A DNA stretch of 12,126 bases. It comes from an uncultured Clostridia bacterium. GTDB taxonomy: Bacteria; Bacillota; Clostridia; Peptostreptococcales; Anaerovoracaceae. The stretch covers positions 1-12,126 of the forward strand of contig CALFUG010000231.1 of NCBI GenBank assembly GCA_937928455.1, written 5' to 3'. The notes under the pieces are model-generated. The model was not told where the DNA came from, did no database searches, and was given only the letters and a program-made list of their open reading frames with translations. Position numbers and translations under genes: made by a program. How positions within the stretch are numbered: the first letter of the stretch is position 1; every line of letters starts with the position of its first letter. Positions 5,804-11,550 of this stretch are shown piece by piece.

Positions 5804-7582
5804 TTACTTTTCTATTAAACATAAGGCGACGGCACCGGGCCCCGCATGGATGGCTACAATGGACGAGATTTCCTCTACAAAGAGGGGGGGCTTTCCCGTC
5901 AATGAAGTGAGTTGTTGGGCGTATTCTTCTGCAAGTTTCGTGTTTAACGCATGCACAATGGCGTATTCTTCGATTCCTCCGGCCTTCGTGGCGTTCTTTG
6001 CCAAGGCCATAATTTTTCGAGTCAAATATTTCTGGGAGAGGCCCATGCCAAAAGTGGTTCCTTTTCCTTCCCGATCAATGGACATGATGGGCCGGATCTT
6101 AATGGCCATTCCAATGCGGCCCACGGTATTGGAAACCCGTCCCCCTTTGGCGGCATATTCAATGGTGTTAAGGCATACGTATATCTGCGTTTTCGGAATG
6201 GATTTTTTTAGGCTCTCTAGAATTTTTTCTTTCGAAGCCCCCTTTTTTGCCATTTCGGCAGCTTTCATTACCAACAGGCCTTGGGCCCCGGAATTCATCT
6301 TGCTATCAACTACGGCTAGTCTTTGCTCATCCAAACCTAGTGATTTGGCCTCTTTGAGAATGGATTGGTATGTTCCGCTCATCTGGGAAGATACCGTAAT
6401 GAAAATCATAGTTTCATATAGAGACTGGTATTTCTCAAGAAATGCTCGAATTCGAGCGGGCTCGGGTTGTGAGCTGGTGGGGTGCTCTTCCCTGGCATGT
6501 ATTTTATCTATTACCTGGGGTAGAGTGATGGTTTGCTTGTCTAAATACCAATCTTCTCCAAAAACAATGCTGAGTGGAAGTGTATGAATATGGTTTTCTT
6601 CCTTATACTCTTGAGGTAGGTCTGCAATGGAATCTGTGAGGATGCCTATGGGTTTTCTTACGGAAAGATTCAATTCTTCCAATTCATCAATCTTTTGTTC
6701 CAACACTTTCCCGTAAATCTCTGCTCGCTGAAGCACGAAATCCGGTCGGTTGGTATGGATATGAATTCTGGTTTTGTCTTCGCCAATTGCTACAACAAGG
6801 GAGTCTCCAAAGGGAAGAAATTCTTCTTTGAGAGATTTGGCGGTGATGGGTGAAGTGTGTTGAAACAGTATTTCGGCACAATAACGGTAAGTAGGAGCGG
6901 TTTCCTCTAGTGCAAGGTGAGCATCTTTATGAGTAGAGGGTTCCTTTTGGTGGGAAGCTGCCGTGCCAAAAAAAACATTCATGCCCTTGAGAAAATGAAC
7001 GAAACCTGCCGCACCGGAGTCTACCACCTTGTGCTCCTTTAGAACGGCCAGTTGTTCCGTAGTTTTTAATAATGCGTCATGGGCATGGTTGTAGGCTTTG
7101 GCGAATAATGTTTTGAACTCGGAAATTTCATCTCCATGGTCCCGCAAATAGGAAGCCCATTCCTTGATGACGCTAATCATTGTTCCTTCCACTGGGTCCT
7201 GAACTGCATCATATAGAGAATCCACAGCACCGGAGGCTATGGCTCCAAACTCCTTTGTAGTTACTTGTTCATAGGAACCACTTTCTCTGGCCATTCCGTT
7301 GATATATGAAGCAAAAATAATACCGGAGTTGCCTCTGGCATTGGAAAGAGCCTCTTCGGAAAGTTGTCTCATGGCTTCTCGAAAGGAGGGTTTAGAGGGA
7401 CCATTGTGAACGATACGTTGCAGTGTATAGTGTAGATTGGTGCCGGTATCTCCATCGGCGACAGGAAAATAATTGGTCTGGTTTAATTCTTTGCGGTTGT
7501 CTGCCACTTCTTTTGCTCCAAACACAAACCATTGTGTCAAATCCAATCCATTGATTTGAGTTATTCTAGGATGCTCTCCCAT
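5804..7582 (-). CDS. DAK2-DegV fusion protein, putative one-chain fatty acid kinase
   Basis: A 592-residue fusion of two halves that are usually separate proteins. Residues 1-205 form a DAK2/DhaL kinase domain with NYFPVADGDTGTN (37-49), NARGNSGII (81-89), DPVEGTMISV (129-138) and VVDSGAAGF (186-194), matching the nucleotide and Mg-binding loops of FakA. Residues 230-305 (YRYCAEILF, FGDSLVVAIG, RIHIHTN) resemble the FakA middle domain. Residues 310-592 form a DegV/FakB lipid-binding domain: ILTDSIADLP (314-323), TSSQPEPARI (369-378), VSSQMSGTYQSI (397-408) and KGGRVSN (479-485). FakA normally phosphorylates fatty acids held by a separate FakB, so this protein may do both jobs; that is an inference. 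The ATG follows AGGAGGAG. It leads an operon with two membrane proteins. I found no convincing promoter in 7583-7683. Confidence 0.87.
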   Translation of the reverse strand: MGEHPRITQINGLDLTQWFVFGAKEVADNRKELNQTNYFPVADGDTGTNLHYTLQRIVHNGPSKPSFREAMRQLSEEALSNARGNSGIIFASYINGMARESGSYEQVTTKEFGAIASGAVDSLYDAVQDPVEGTMISVIKEWASYLRDHGDEISEFKTLFAKAYNHAHDALLKTTEQLAVLKEHKVVDSGAAGFVHFLKGMNVFFGTAASHQKEPSTHKDAHLALEETAPTYRYCAEILFQHTSPITAKSLKEEFLPFGDSLVVAIGEDKTRIHIHTNRPDFVLQRAEIYGKVLEQKIDELEELNLSVRKPIGILTDSIADLPQEYKEENHIHTLPLSIVFGEDWYLDKQTITLPQVIDKIHAREEHPTSSQPEPARIRAFLEKYQSLYETMIFITVSSQMSGTYQSILKEAKSLGLDEQRLAVVDSKMNSGAQGLLVMKAAEMAKKGASKEKILESLKKSIPKTQIYVCLNTIEYAAKGGRVSNTVGRIGMAIKIRPIMSIDREGKGTTFGMGLSQKYLTRKIMALAKNATKAGGIEEYAIVHALNTKLAEEYAQQLTSLTGKPPLFVEEISSIVAIHAGPGAVALCLIEK

Positions 7583-7683
7583 ATTTTCTCCTCCTCAAAA
7601 ACAGTGATGATAAGATGGCTATATATACCCCCTCCTACATGGTTTATGCAGGAAATCAACCGCCTTATTAAAAAAATAAGGGA

Positions 7684-7710
7684 TTAAAAAAAGACCTCAT
7701 ATGAGGTCTT
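7684..7710 (-). terminator. lexA terminator
   Basis: A perfect 20-base palindrome AAGACCTCATATGAGGTCTT (7691-7710) begins 30 bases past the lexA stop. On the minus strand it is followed by an unbroken T-run (A7684-7690 on the plus strand), giving a typical intrinsic terminator that separates lexA from the DAK2/DegV operon on the same strand. Confidence 0.88.
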
Positions 7711-7740
7711 GTGGGATCAGAACGGGGGATTTTCGGAGTA

Positions 7741-8391
7741 TCAGTAGTAGCGAAACACACCGCGCACCTTTCCCAAGATTCTGGCATCTTGAACCAATAG
7801 GGGAGTCATGGTATCATTCTCCGGCTGAAGACGAATATGGTTCTCTTCTTTGTAGAAGGTTTTCACAGTGGCTTCGCTTTCAAAGCCGTCTACCATGGCA
7901 ACCACAATATCTCCATTGTTGGCTACATTTTTTTGCTCTACCAGGATATAATCTCCGTCGAATATTCCTGCATTGACCATGGAATCTCCTTTGATTGTCA
8001 ACATAAAGTGAGTCCCTGAGCCGATATATCGTACGGGGACAGGGAAGGTATCCTCGATGTTTTCTTCCGCCAGAATGGGTGTGCCTGCGGCTACCCGCCC
8101 CACGATGGGGACTTCAATCACTTGGGAAGCCATTTCCCCTTCATATCTGACACTGGGCGTTGGAGCGGAGGAGTCCTCCGGATTCACGATCATTAAAGCC
8201 CTGGGTTTGGAAGGGTCCTTGACGATATAGCCTTTATGAACCAAATTTTCGATGTCTTTATGTGTAGTAGAAGTGGATTTGATGCCCAATGCACTACAAA
8301 TTTCTCGCACGGTGGGCGGATATCCTTTGCGTTTAATCTCGGACTGCATATAATCAAGTATGGCAATTTCTCGATTTTTTAGAGGTTCCAA
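7741..8391 (-). CDS. lexA: LexA repressor (SOS regulator)
   Basis: Transcriptional repressor of the SOS DNA-damage response, inactivated by RecA-stimulated self-cleavage. The 216 residues show an N-terminal winged helix (TVREICSALGIKSTSTTHKDIENL, about 27-50), the cleavage pair Ala102-Gly103 in VGRVAAGTP, catalytic Ser137 in KGDSM and catalytic Lys177 in ATVK, all in register with the family. The start is TTG at 8391, seven bases after GGAAG; the frame runs upstream to a stop at 8422-8424 without an ATG, and the ATG at 8394-8396 is out of frame. It is transcribed alone, divergent from infC, and ends in its own terminator. Operators next to its promoter point to autoregulation. Confidence 0.96.
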   Translation of the reverse strand: MEPLKNREIAILDYMQSEIKRKGYPPTVREICSALGIKSTSTTHKDIENLVHKGYIVKDPSKPRALMIVNPEDSSAPTPSVRYEGEMASQVIEVPIVGRVAAGTPILAEENIEDTFPVPVRYIGSGTHFMLTIKGDSMVNAGIFDGDYILVEQKNVANNGDIVVAMVDGFESEATVKTFYKEENHIRLQPENDTMTPLLVQDARILGKVRGVFRYY

Positions 8392-8431
8392 ACCATCACT
8401 TCCTTTCTTTTTAAACTCAACTTATACGAGA

Positions 8432-8460
8432 ATGTTATCACAGAAATGAAACAATGTAAA
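8432..8460 (-). promoter_or_regulatory. lexA promoter
   Basis: On the minus strand TTTACA (8455-8460) and TAACAT (8432-8437) are separated by 17 bp. The -35 matches five of six consensus bases and the -10 four of six. It lies about 40 bp upstream of the TTG start and overlaps a candidate LexA box. Confidence 0.6.
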
Positions 8461-8483
8461 CACTTGTTCCGAACTTTTGTTGC
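8457..8483. promoter_or_regulatory. Two abutting candidate LexA boxes
   Basis: Read on the minus strand, 8457-8470 is GGAACAAGTGTTTA, which has the full core GAACRNRYGTTY of the Gram-positive LexA box and covers the lexA -35. The plus-strand stretch 8470-8483, CGAACTTTTGTTGC, is a weaker match (about 11 of 14). Centres are 13 bp apart. They sit between lexA and the divergent infC promoter, the nearer box ending about 22 bp upstream of the infC -35. The box match is seen directly; binding is inferred. Confidence 0.65.
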
Positions 8484-8504
8484 CGATGTCTGTTATTTTT
8501 TCTC

Positions 8505-8533
8505 TTGACACACGGAGTGCTAGATGGTATATT
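8505..8533 (+). promoter_or_regulatory. infC operon sigma-A promoter
   Basis: A perfect TTGACA -35 (8505-8510), a 17-bp spacer and TATATT (8528-8533) predict a start near 8540. This gives a leader of about 137 nt before the infC start codon. Confidence 0.8.
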
Positions 8534-8539
8534 TGACCG

Positions 8540-8655
8540 GTAGAAAGTAGAAGTTTCCGCTTCTCACCTGAATGGCTTCGGCGATTGGGGTTCATACGAA
8601 AGTGTGTGATGATCCTTTGGATCGATGGCGGATACGACTCTCGTGTCCGTTTTTT
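8540..8655 (+). ncRNA. Ribosomal protein L20-type leader
   Basis: The transcribed leader of infC-rpmI-rplT is dense in structure. It has a hairpin AGAAG/CTTCT around 8550-8564, a UUCG-capped hairpin (8567-8590, interrupted by two G-G mismatches), a short GATCC/GGATC hairpin (8611-8623) and a terminal intrinsic terminator. In Bacillus, L20 binds such a leader and causes premature termination. The position and terminal attenuator fit that mechanism. Identity as the Rfam L20 leader is from layout and memory, not from a covariance model. Confidence 0.65.
8629..8655 (+). terminator. Attenuator terminator upstream of infC
   Basis: CGGATACGA and TCGTGTCCG form a 9-bp stem with one G-U pair and a CTC loop, followed directly by six T. 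It ends just before the infC ribosome binding site, so it must be conditional rather than a gene-end terminator. Confidence 0.82.
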
Positions 8656-8661
8656 ATTATG

Positions 8662-8669
8662 AGGAGGTG
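8662..8669 (+). promoter_or_regulatory. infC ribosome binding site deciding an ATT start
   Basis: AGGAGGTG is a near-perfect anti-16S match placed seven bases before the ATT at 8677. The in-frame ATG at 8659 lies against and upstream of this site, so it cannot be served by it, and the in-frame ATG at 8572 is within the leader and has no ribosome binding site. Confidence 0.8.
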
Positions 8670-8676
8670 CATACCA

Positions 8677-9219
8677 ATTAGCAAGGAGAACCAATTAAAC
8701 GAAGAAATTCGTGATAAAGAGCTTCGTGTAATCGATGAAGATGGAACGATGCTAGGTGTCATGAGCCGTACAGAAGCGTTGGATTTGGCGGCGGAGCGAA
8801 ATTTGGATTTGGTGAATATATCCCCAAATGCAAATCCTCCCGTGTGCAAAATTCTGGACTACGGGAAATATCGATATGAGCTCCAGAAGAAAGAAAAAGA
8901 AGCTAAGAAGAAGCAGAAGACCACGGAAGTGAAGGAAATCAGACTTTCCACTTTCATAGAGGATCATGACATAAAGGTAAAAGCAAATACAGCTTCGAAG
9001 TTTCTAAAAGAGGGAGATAAACTGAAGGTAAGTCTCCGATTCCGGGGTCGAGAAAGAGACTATGTAGATAAGGGCAAAGACGTAATGACTCGATTTGCCG
9101 CTTTTCTCGATGAAGTGGGGGTTATTGAAAAACCTGCTGTCTTTGAAGGACGAAGCCTTACCATGATAATGGCGCCAAAGCAGGAGAAACCGGAAAAGAA
9201 GGAAAAGCCTTCAGAATAG
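8677..9219 (+). CDS. infC: Translation initiation factor IF-3, AUU start
   Basis: IF-3 binds the 30S subunit, prevents early joining of the 50S and checks the initiator tRNA-start codon pairing. The N-terminal domain shows ISKENQLNEEIRDKELRVI and LGVMSRTEALDLA, then VNISPNANPPVCKILDYGKY (a family signature), a charged linker rich in K and E, and the C-terminal domain with KEIRLS and SLRFRGRE. Starting at ATT 8677 gives 180 residues, the usual length, and the Ser-Lys N-terminus known from Bacillus-type IF-3. AUU initiation is the classic IF-3 autoregulatory device. The tail ends in a lysine/glutamate-rich stretch (QEKPEKKEKPSE). It is the first gene of infC-rpmI-rplT, 31 bases before rpmI. Confidence 0.95.
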   Translation: MSKENQLNEEIRDKELRVIDEDGTMLGVMSRTEALDLAAERNLDLVNISPNANPPVCKILDYGKYRYELQKKEKEAKKKQKTTEVKEIRLSTFIEDHDIKVKANTASKFLKEGDKLKVSLRFRGRERDYVDKGKDVMTRFAAFLDEVGVIEKPAVFEGRSLTMIMAPKQEKPEKKEKPSE

Positions 9220-9250
9220 ATCATAATATATTTGAAAGGAAGACATAACA

Positions 9251-9451
9251 ATGGCAAAAAACAAGATGAAGTCTCATCGAGGGGCTTGTAAAAGACTAAA
9301 ATTAACGGGTACCGGTAAATTAAAGAGAAACAAAGCATTTAAGAGTCACATTCTTACCAAAAAAACAGCCAAACGAAAAAGAGGCTTGCGGAAAGCCACT
9401 ACGTTGACCAGTGCGGATTTGAAGAGAATGTTACGATCTATGGCGAAATAA
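9251..9451 (+). CDS. rpmI: 50S ribosomal protein L35
   Basis: A 66-residue, very basic ribosomal protein of the large subunit. The start MAKNKMKSHRGACKRLKLTG and the ending LKRMLRSMAK are typical of bL35, and the length is normal. The ribosome binding site AAAGGAAG lies eight bases upstream. It sits between infC and rplT in the conserved order and is expected to be controlled by the same L20 leader. Confidence 0.97.
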   Translation: MAKNKMKSHRGACKRLKLTGTGKLKRNKAFKSHILTKKTAKRKRGLRKATTLTSADLKRMLRSMAK

Positions 9452-9470
9452 TTTTTGGAGGGAATGAACA

Positions 9471-9830
9471 ATGGCAAGAGTAAAAAAGGGATTAAATGCC
9501 CATAAGAGACATAAGAAGGTATTAAAGCAGGCGAAGGGTTTTTACGGAGCAAAAGGTCGTCAGTTTAAGGTGGCCAATACAGCGGTGATGCGTTCTCTTC
9601 GTAGCGCCTATGTTGGAAGAAAGAATCGAAAAAGAGACTTCAGACGTTTGTGGATTGCCAGAATCAACGCAGGTGCCCGCATGAATGGAATTTCTTATTC
9701 CCGCCTTATGGATGGGTTAAAGAAGTCGAACATTGATGTGAACCGAAAAATGTTGTCCGAGATGGCTATTTTTGACCAAGCCGGATTTGCGCAGCTTTGT
9801 GAAACGGCTAAAAAAGCAGTAAACAAGTAG
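9471..9830 (+). CDS. rplT: 50S ribosomal protein L20
   Basis: A 119-residue 23S rRNA-binding protein essential for early 50S assembly. The N-terminal basic helix (MARVKKGLNAHKRHKKVLKQ), AKGFYGAKGRQFKVA and the DFRRLWIARINAGAR block are family hallmarks, and length is normal. GGAGGGAA precedes the ATG by six bases; the gap to rpmI is 19 bases. In related Firmicutes this protein binds the infC leader and shuts down the operon, consistent with the attenuator at 8629-8655. Confidence 0.98.
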   Translation: MARVKKGLNAHKRHKKVLKQAKGFYGAKGRQFKVANTAVMRSLRSAYVGRKNRKRDFRRLWIARINAGARMNGISYSRLMDGLKKSNIDVNRKMLSEMAIFDQAGFAQLCETAKKAVNK

Positions 9831-9876
9831 AAAAACGGAGAATCAACCCTTGGTTCAAAAGAAACAAAGGAGCGTT

Positions 9877-10956
9877 ATGAAGAATAGAATAATAGTGGGG
9901 ATGTTGGTGGCTCTTTTGGTTTTGTCCATGACGGGCTGTGGGCAGGAATCAAAAGTGTATGATTACGATTTGTCGAAATATGTTACGGTAGGCGAATATA
10001 CCGGATTTGATGTAAGCTACGAAGAAGTGACAGTAACACAGGACGATGTGGATGCAGCTATTGAAGGGATTCTGAATGCTGCAGCAAAGCCGGCAAAAAT
10101 TACCTCCGGCCAGGCCTACAACGGAGATACCGTTAACATTGACTTTAGTGGTAGTGTGGACGGAGAGTTGTTTGATGGAGGAACTGCGGTAGGTCAAAGT
10201 CTGGTTTTGGGATCTGGAAGTATGATTCCCGGGTTTGAAGATCAAATTATCGGAAAGAATATTGGCGATTCATTTACCATTGATGTTACTTTCCCGGAGG
10301 ATTACCACTCAGAAGACCTGAAAGGCGCCGAAGCGGTTTTTGACATCACCATAAACTATAAAGAAGGCGAGTTGATTGTGCCGGAATTTACCGAAAACTT
10401 TGTTCAAAACAACAGCGAGCATAAGACGATAGACGCCTATCTTGCGGATTTGGAAACGAAGATATATGAAGAAAAGGAAAAGCAAGAGCTGGCACGAGTG
10501 CAAAACGAGGTTTGGACTAAGGTAGTTGAAAACTCCGAAGTGCTTTCCTATCCGGAGGAGGATGTTCAAAGAAAAGTCGATCAGAATTATGAGTATTATG
10601 AATCCTATGCCAGTTATTATGGTATGGAAATGGAAGAGTTTCTTGCAAGCTACGTTGGTATGAATGAGGAAGAATTTGCCGATTATGTGAATCAACAATC
10701 GGAAGTAGTGGTAAAGCAGGAAATGATTCTTTATACGATTGCCCGAAATGAGGGTATCGAGGTTACGGAGGAAGAATACGATGCTGGATTACTAGATATG
10801 ATTACGAAAGAAGGCTTTGCCTCTCTGGAGGAGTTTGAAGAAGCATACGGAGAGTCTTTTGAAAGTTTTGCAGGAAAAGAAAACATTATGGTCACGCTAC
10901 TGCTAGAAAAGGTGATGGATTGGTTGGTTGAAGTCAACGTCACATTTCCCAAGTAG
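9877..10956 (+). CDS. Trigger-factor-like FKBP lipoprotein (extracytoplasmic PPIase/chaperone)
   Basis: A 359-residue predicted lipoprotein. A basic, hydrophobic N-terminus ends in LSMTGCGQ with Cys21 as the lipidation site (Met at -3 is slightly unusual). An FKBP prolyl isomerase domain follows at about 81-163 (GDTVNIDFSGSVDGELFDGG, LGSGSMIPGFEDQIIG), then an acidic, helical trigger-factor C-terminal domain (about 168-355). The ribosome-docking N-terminal domain of trigger factor is missing and a lipid anchor takes its place, so it probably helps folding of exported proteins at the outer membrane face. The ATG at 9877 follows AAAGGAG by four bases; an in-frame TTG at 9850 has no good site. 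It lies 46 bases after rplT with no terminator between, so read-through from the ribosomal operon is likely. Confidence 0.88.
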   Translation: MKNRIIVGMLVALLVLSMTGCGQESKVYDYDLSKYVTVGEYTGFDVSYEEVTVTQDDVDAAIEGILNAAAKPAKITSGQAYNGDTVNIDFSGSVDGELFDGGTAVGQSLVLGSGSMIPGFEDQIIGKNIGDSFTIDVTFPEDYHSEDLKGAEAVFDITINYKEGELIVPEFTENFVQNNSEHKTIDAYLADLETKIYEEKEKQELARVQNEVWTKVVENSEVLSYPEEDVQRKVDQNYEYYESYASYYGMEMEEFLASYVGMNEEEFADYVNQQSEVVVKQEMILYTIARNEGIEVTEEEYDAGLLDMITKEGFASLEEFEEAYGESFESFAGKENIMVTLLLEKVMDWLVEVNVTFPK

Positions 10957-10990
10957 TCGAGCGACTCAACGTCCTAGATAAATTAGAACC

Positions 10991-11025
10991 GAGCGAATGG
11001 AACCACAACCATTCGCTCTTTGTTT
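10991..11025 (+). terminator. Terminator after the lipoprotein gene
   Basis: A perfect 10-bp stem (GAGCGAATGG / CCATTCGCTC) with an 8-base loop is followed by TTTGTTT, 34 bases after the stop codon. It ends the infC-to-lipoprotein unit. Its T-run overlaps the -35 of the nrdR promoter. Confidence 0.9.
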
Positions 11026-11051
11026 ACAGCCACCACTAGATATTGTATAAT
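11023..11051 (+). promoter_or_regulatory. nrdR sigma-A promoter
   Basis: TTTACA (11023-11028), a 17-bp spacer and a perfect TATAAT (11046-11051) predict a start near 11058, about 30 bases before the nrdR ATG. Confidence 0.85.
11033..11048. promoter_or_regulatory. Candidate NrdR box in the nrdR promoter
   Basis: CCACTAGATATTGTAT matches 13 of 16 positions of the NrdR-box consensus acaCwAtATaTwGtgt as I recall it, including all strongly conserved bases. It lies between the -35 and -10 and covers the start of the -10, ideal for repression. Only one box is seen, whereas target promoters often have two. Confidence 0.5.
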
Positions 11052-11086
11052 GTCTCCATCAAACTACATCGGAGGTGATGATAGCA

Positions 11087-11545
11087 ATGAAGTGCCCCTT
11101 TTGTGAATACCCGGACACCAAGGTAATTGATTCCCGCCATACCGAGGAAGGCCATGCCATTCGTCGGCGGAGGGAATGCGATCAATGCAATAAGCGATTT
11201 ACCACATATGAAAAAATTGAAGAAATGACATTGATGGTGGTAAAAAAGGATGGACGACGAGAGCCTTTTGACCGAGGGAAGGTGCTATCCGGCATTATTA
11301 AAGCCTGTGAAAAAAGGCCGGTACCTATGGCGGAAATTGAAAGAATTGTCAATGAGATTGAACGAGGCCTCAACAATATGATGGAAAAAGAGGTGAACAG
11401 TTCTTTTGTTGGAGAACTGATTATGGAGAAGTTGAAGGATGTAGATGAGGTAGCTTATGTTCGGTTCGCTTCCGTATATCGTCAATTCACCGATGTAAAT
11501 ACATTTGTGGCAGAAGTGGAGAAACTACTGTCCAAGAAGGAGTAG
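11087..11545 (+). CDS. nrdR: Transcriptional repressor NrdR
   Basis: NrdR is a nucleotide-sensing repressor of ribonucleotide reductase genes. The 152 residues begin with a zinc ribbon (CPFC at 3-6 and CDQC at 31-34) carrying the basic RRRRE stretch (26-30). An ATP-cone domain (about 49-139) follows, with VVKKDGRREPFDRGKV and VRFASVYRQFTDV, which binds ATP/dATP. Starting at ATG 11087 gives the standard MKCPFC N-terminus; the frame also holds GTG 11075 and ATG 11078, but these fall inside the ribosome binding site GGAGGTGA (11071-11078). A candidate NrdR box in its promoter suggests autorepression. No ribonucleotide reductase gene is in the window. cmk follows five bases later. Confidence 0.97.
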   Translation: MKCPFCEYPDTKVIDSRHTEEGHAIRRRRECDQCNKRFTTYEKIEEMTLMVVKKDGRREPFDRGKVLSGIIKACEKRPVPMAEIERIVNEIERGLNNMMEKEVNSSFVGELIMEKLKDVDEVAYVRFASVYRQFTDVNTFVAEVEKLLSKKE

Positions 11546-11550
11546 TTTGG

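Noticed and set aside
5790..6587. 265-codon open frame on the plus strand
   Set aside because: It is antisense to the well-supported DAK2/DegV gene, has no ribosome binding site and its translation resembles no family I know.
7621..7640. C-rich stretch TATATATACCCCCTCCTACA considered as a metal-repressor (CsoR-type) operator
   Set aside because: It lacks the required G-rich dyad half and there is no metal-handling gene nearby.
7663..7682. Inverted repeat CCTTATT-A6-AATAAGG upstream of the DAK2/DegV gene
   Set aside because: Short A/T-rich stem with a homopolymer loop, next to the stronger lexA terminator; probably chance or a backup element, with no specific role supported.
7583..7683. Promoter for the DAK2/DegV operon
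   Set aside because: A TATATA box exists on the minus strand, but no -35 at proper spacing could be found, so no promoter is called.
10309..10698. 129-codon minus-strand open frame
   Set aside because: Antisense to the acidic C-terminal domain of the FKBP lipoprotein; the hydrophobic translation is just the complement of Glu/Lys/Tyr-rich codons.
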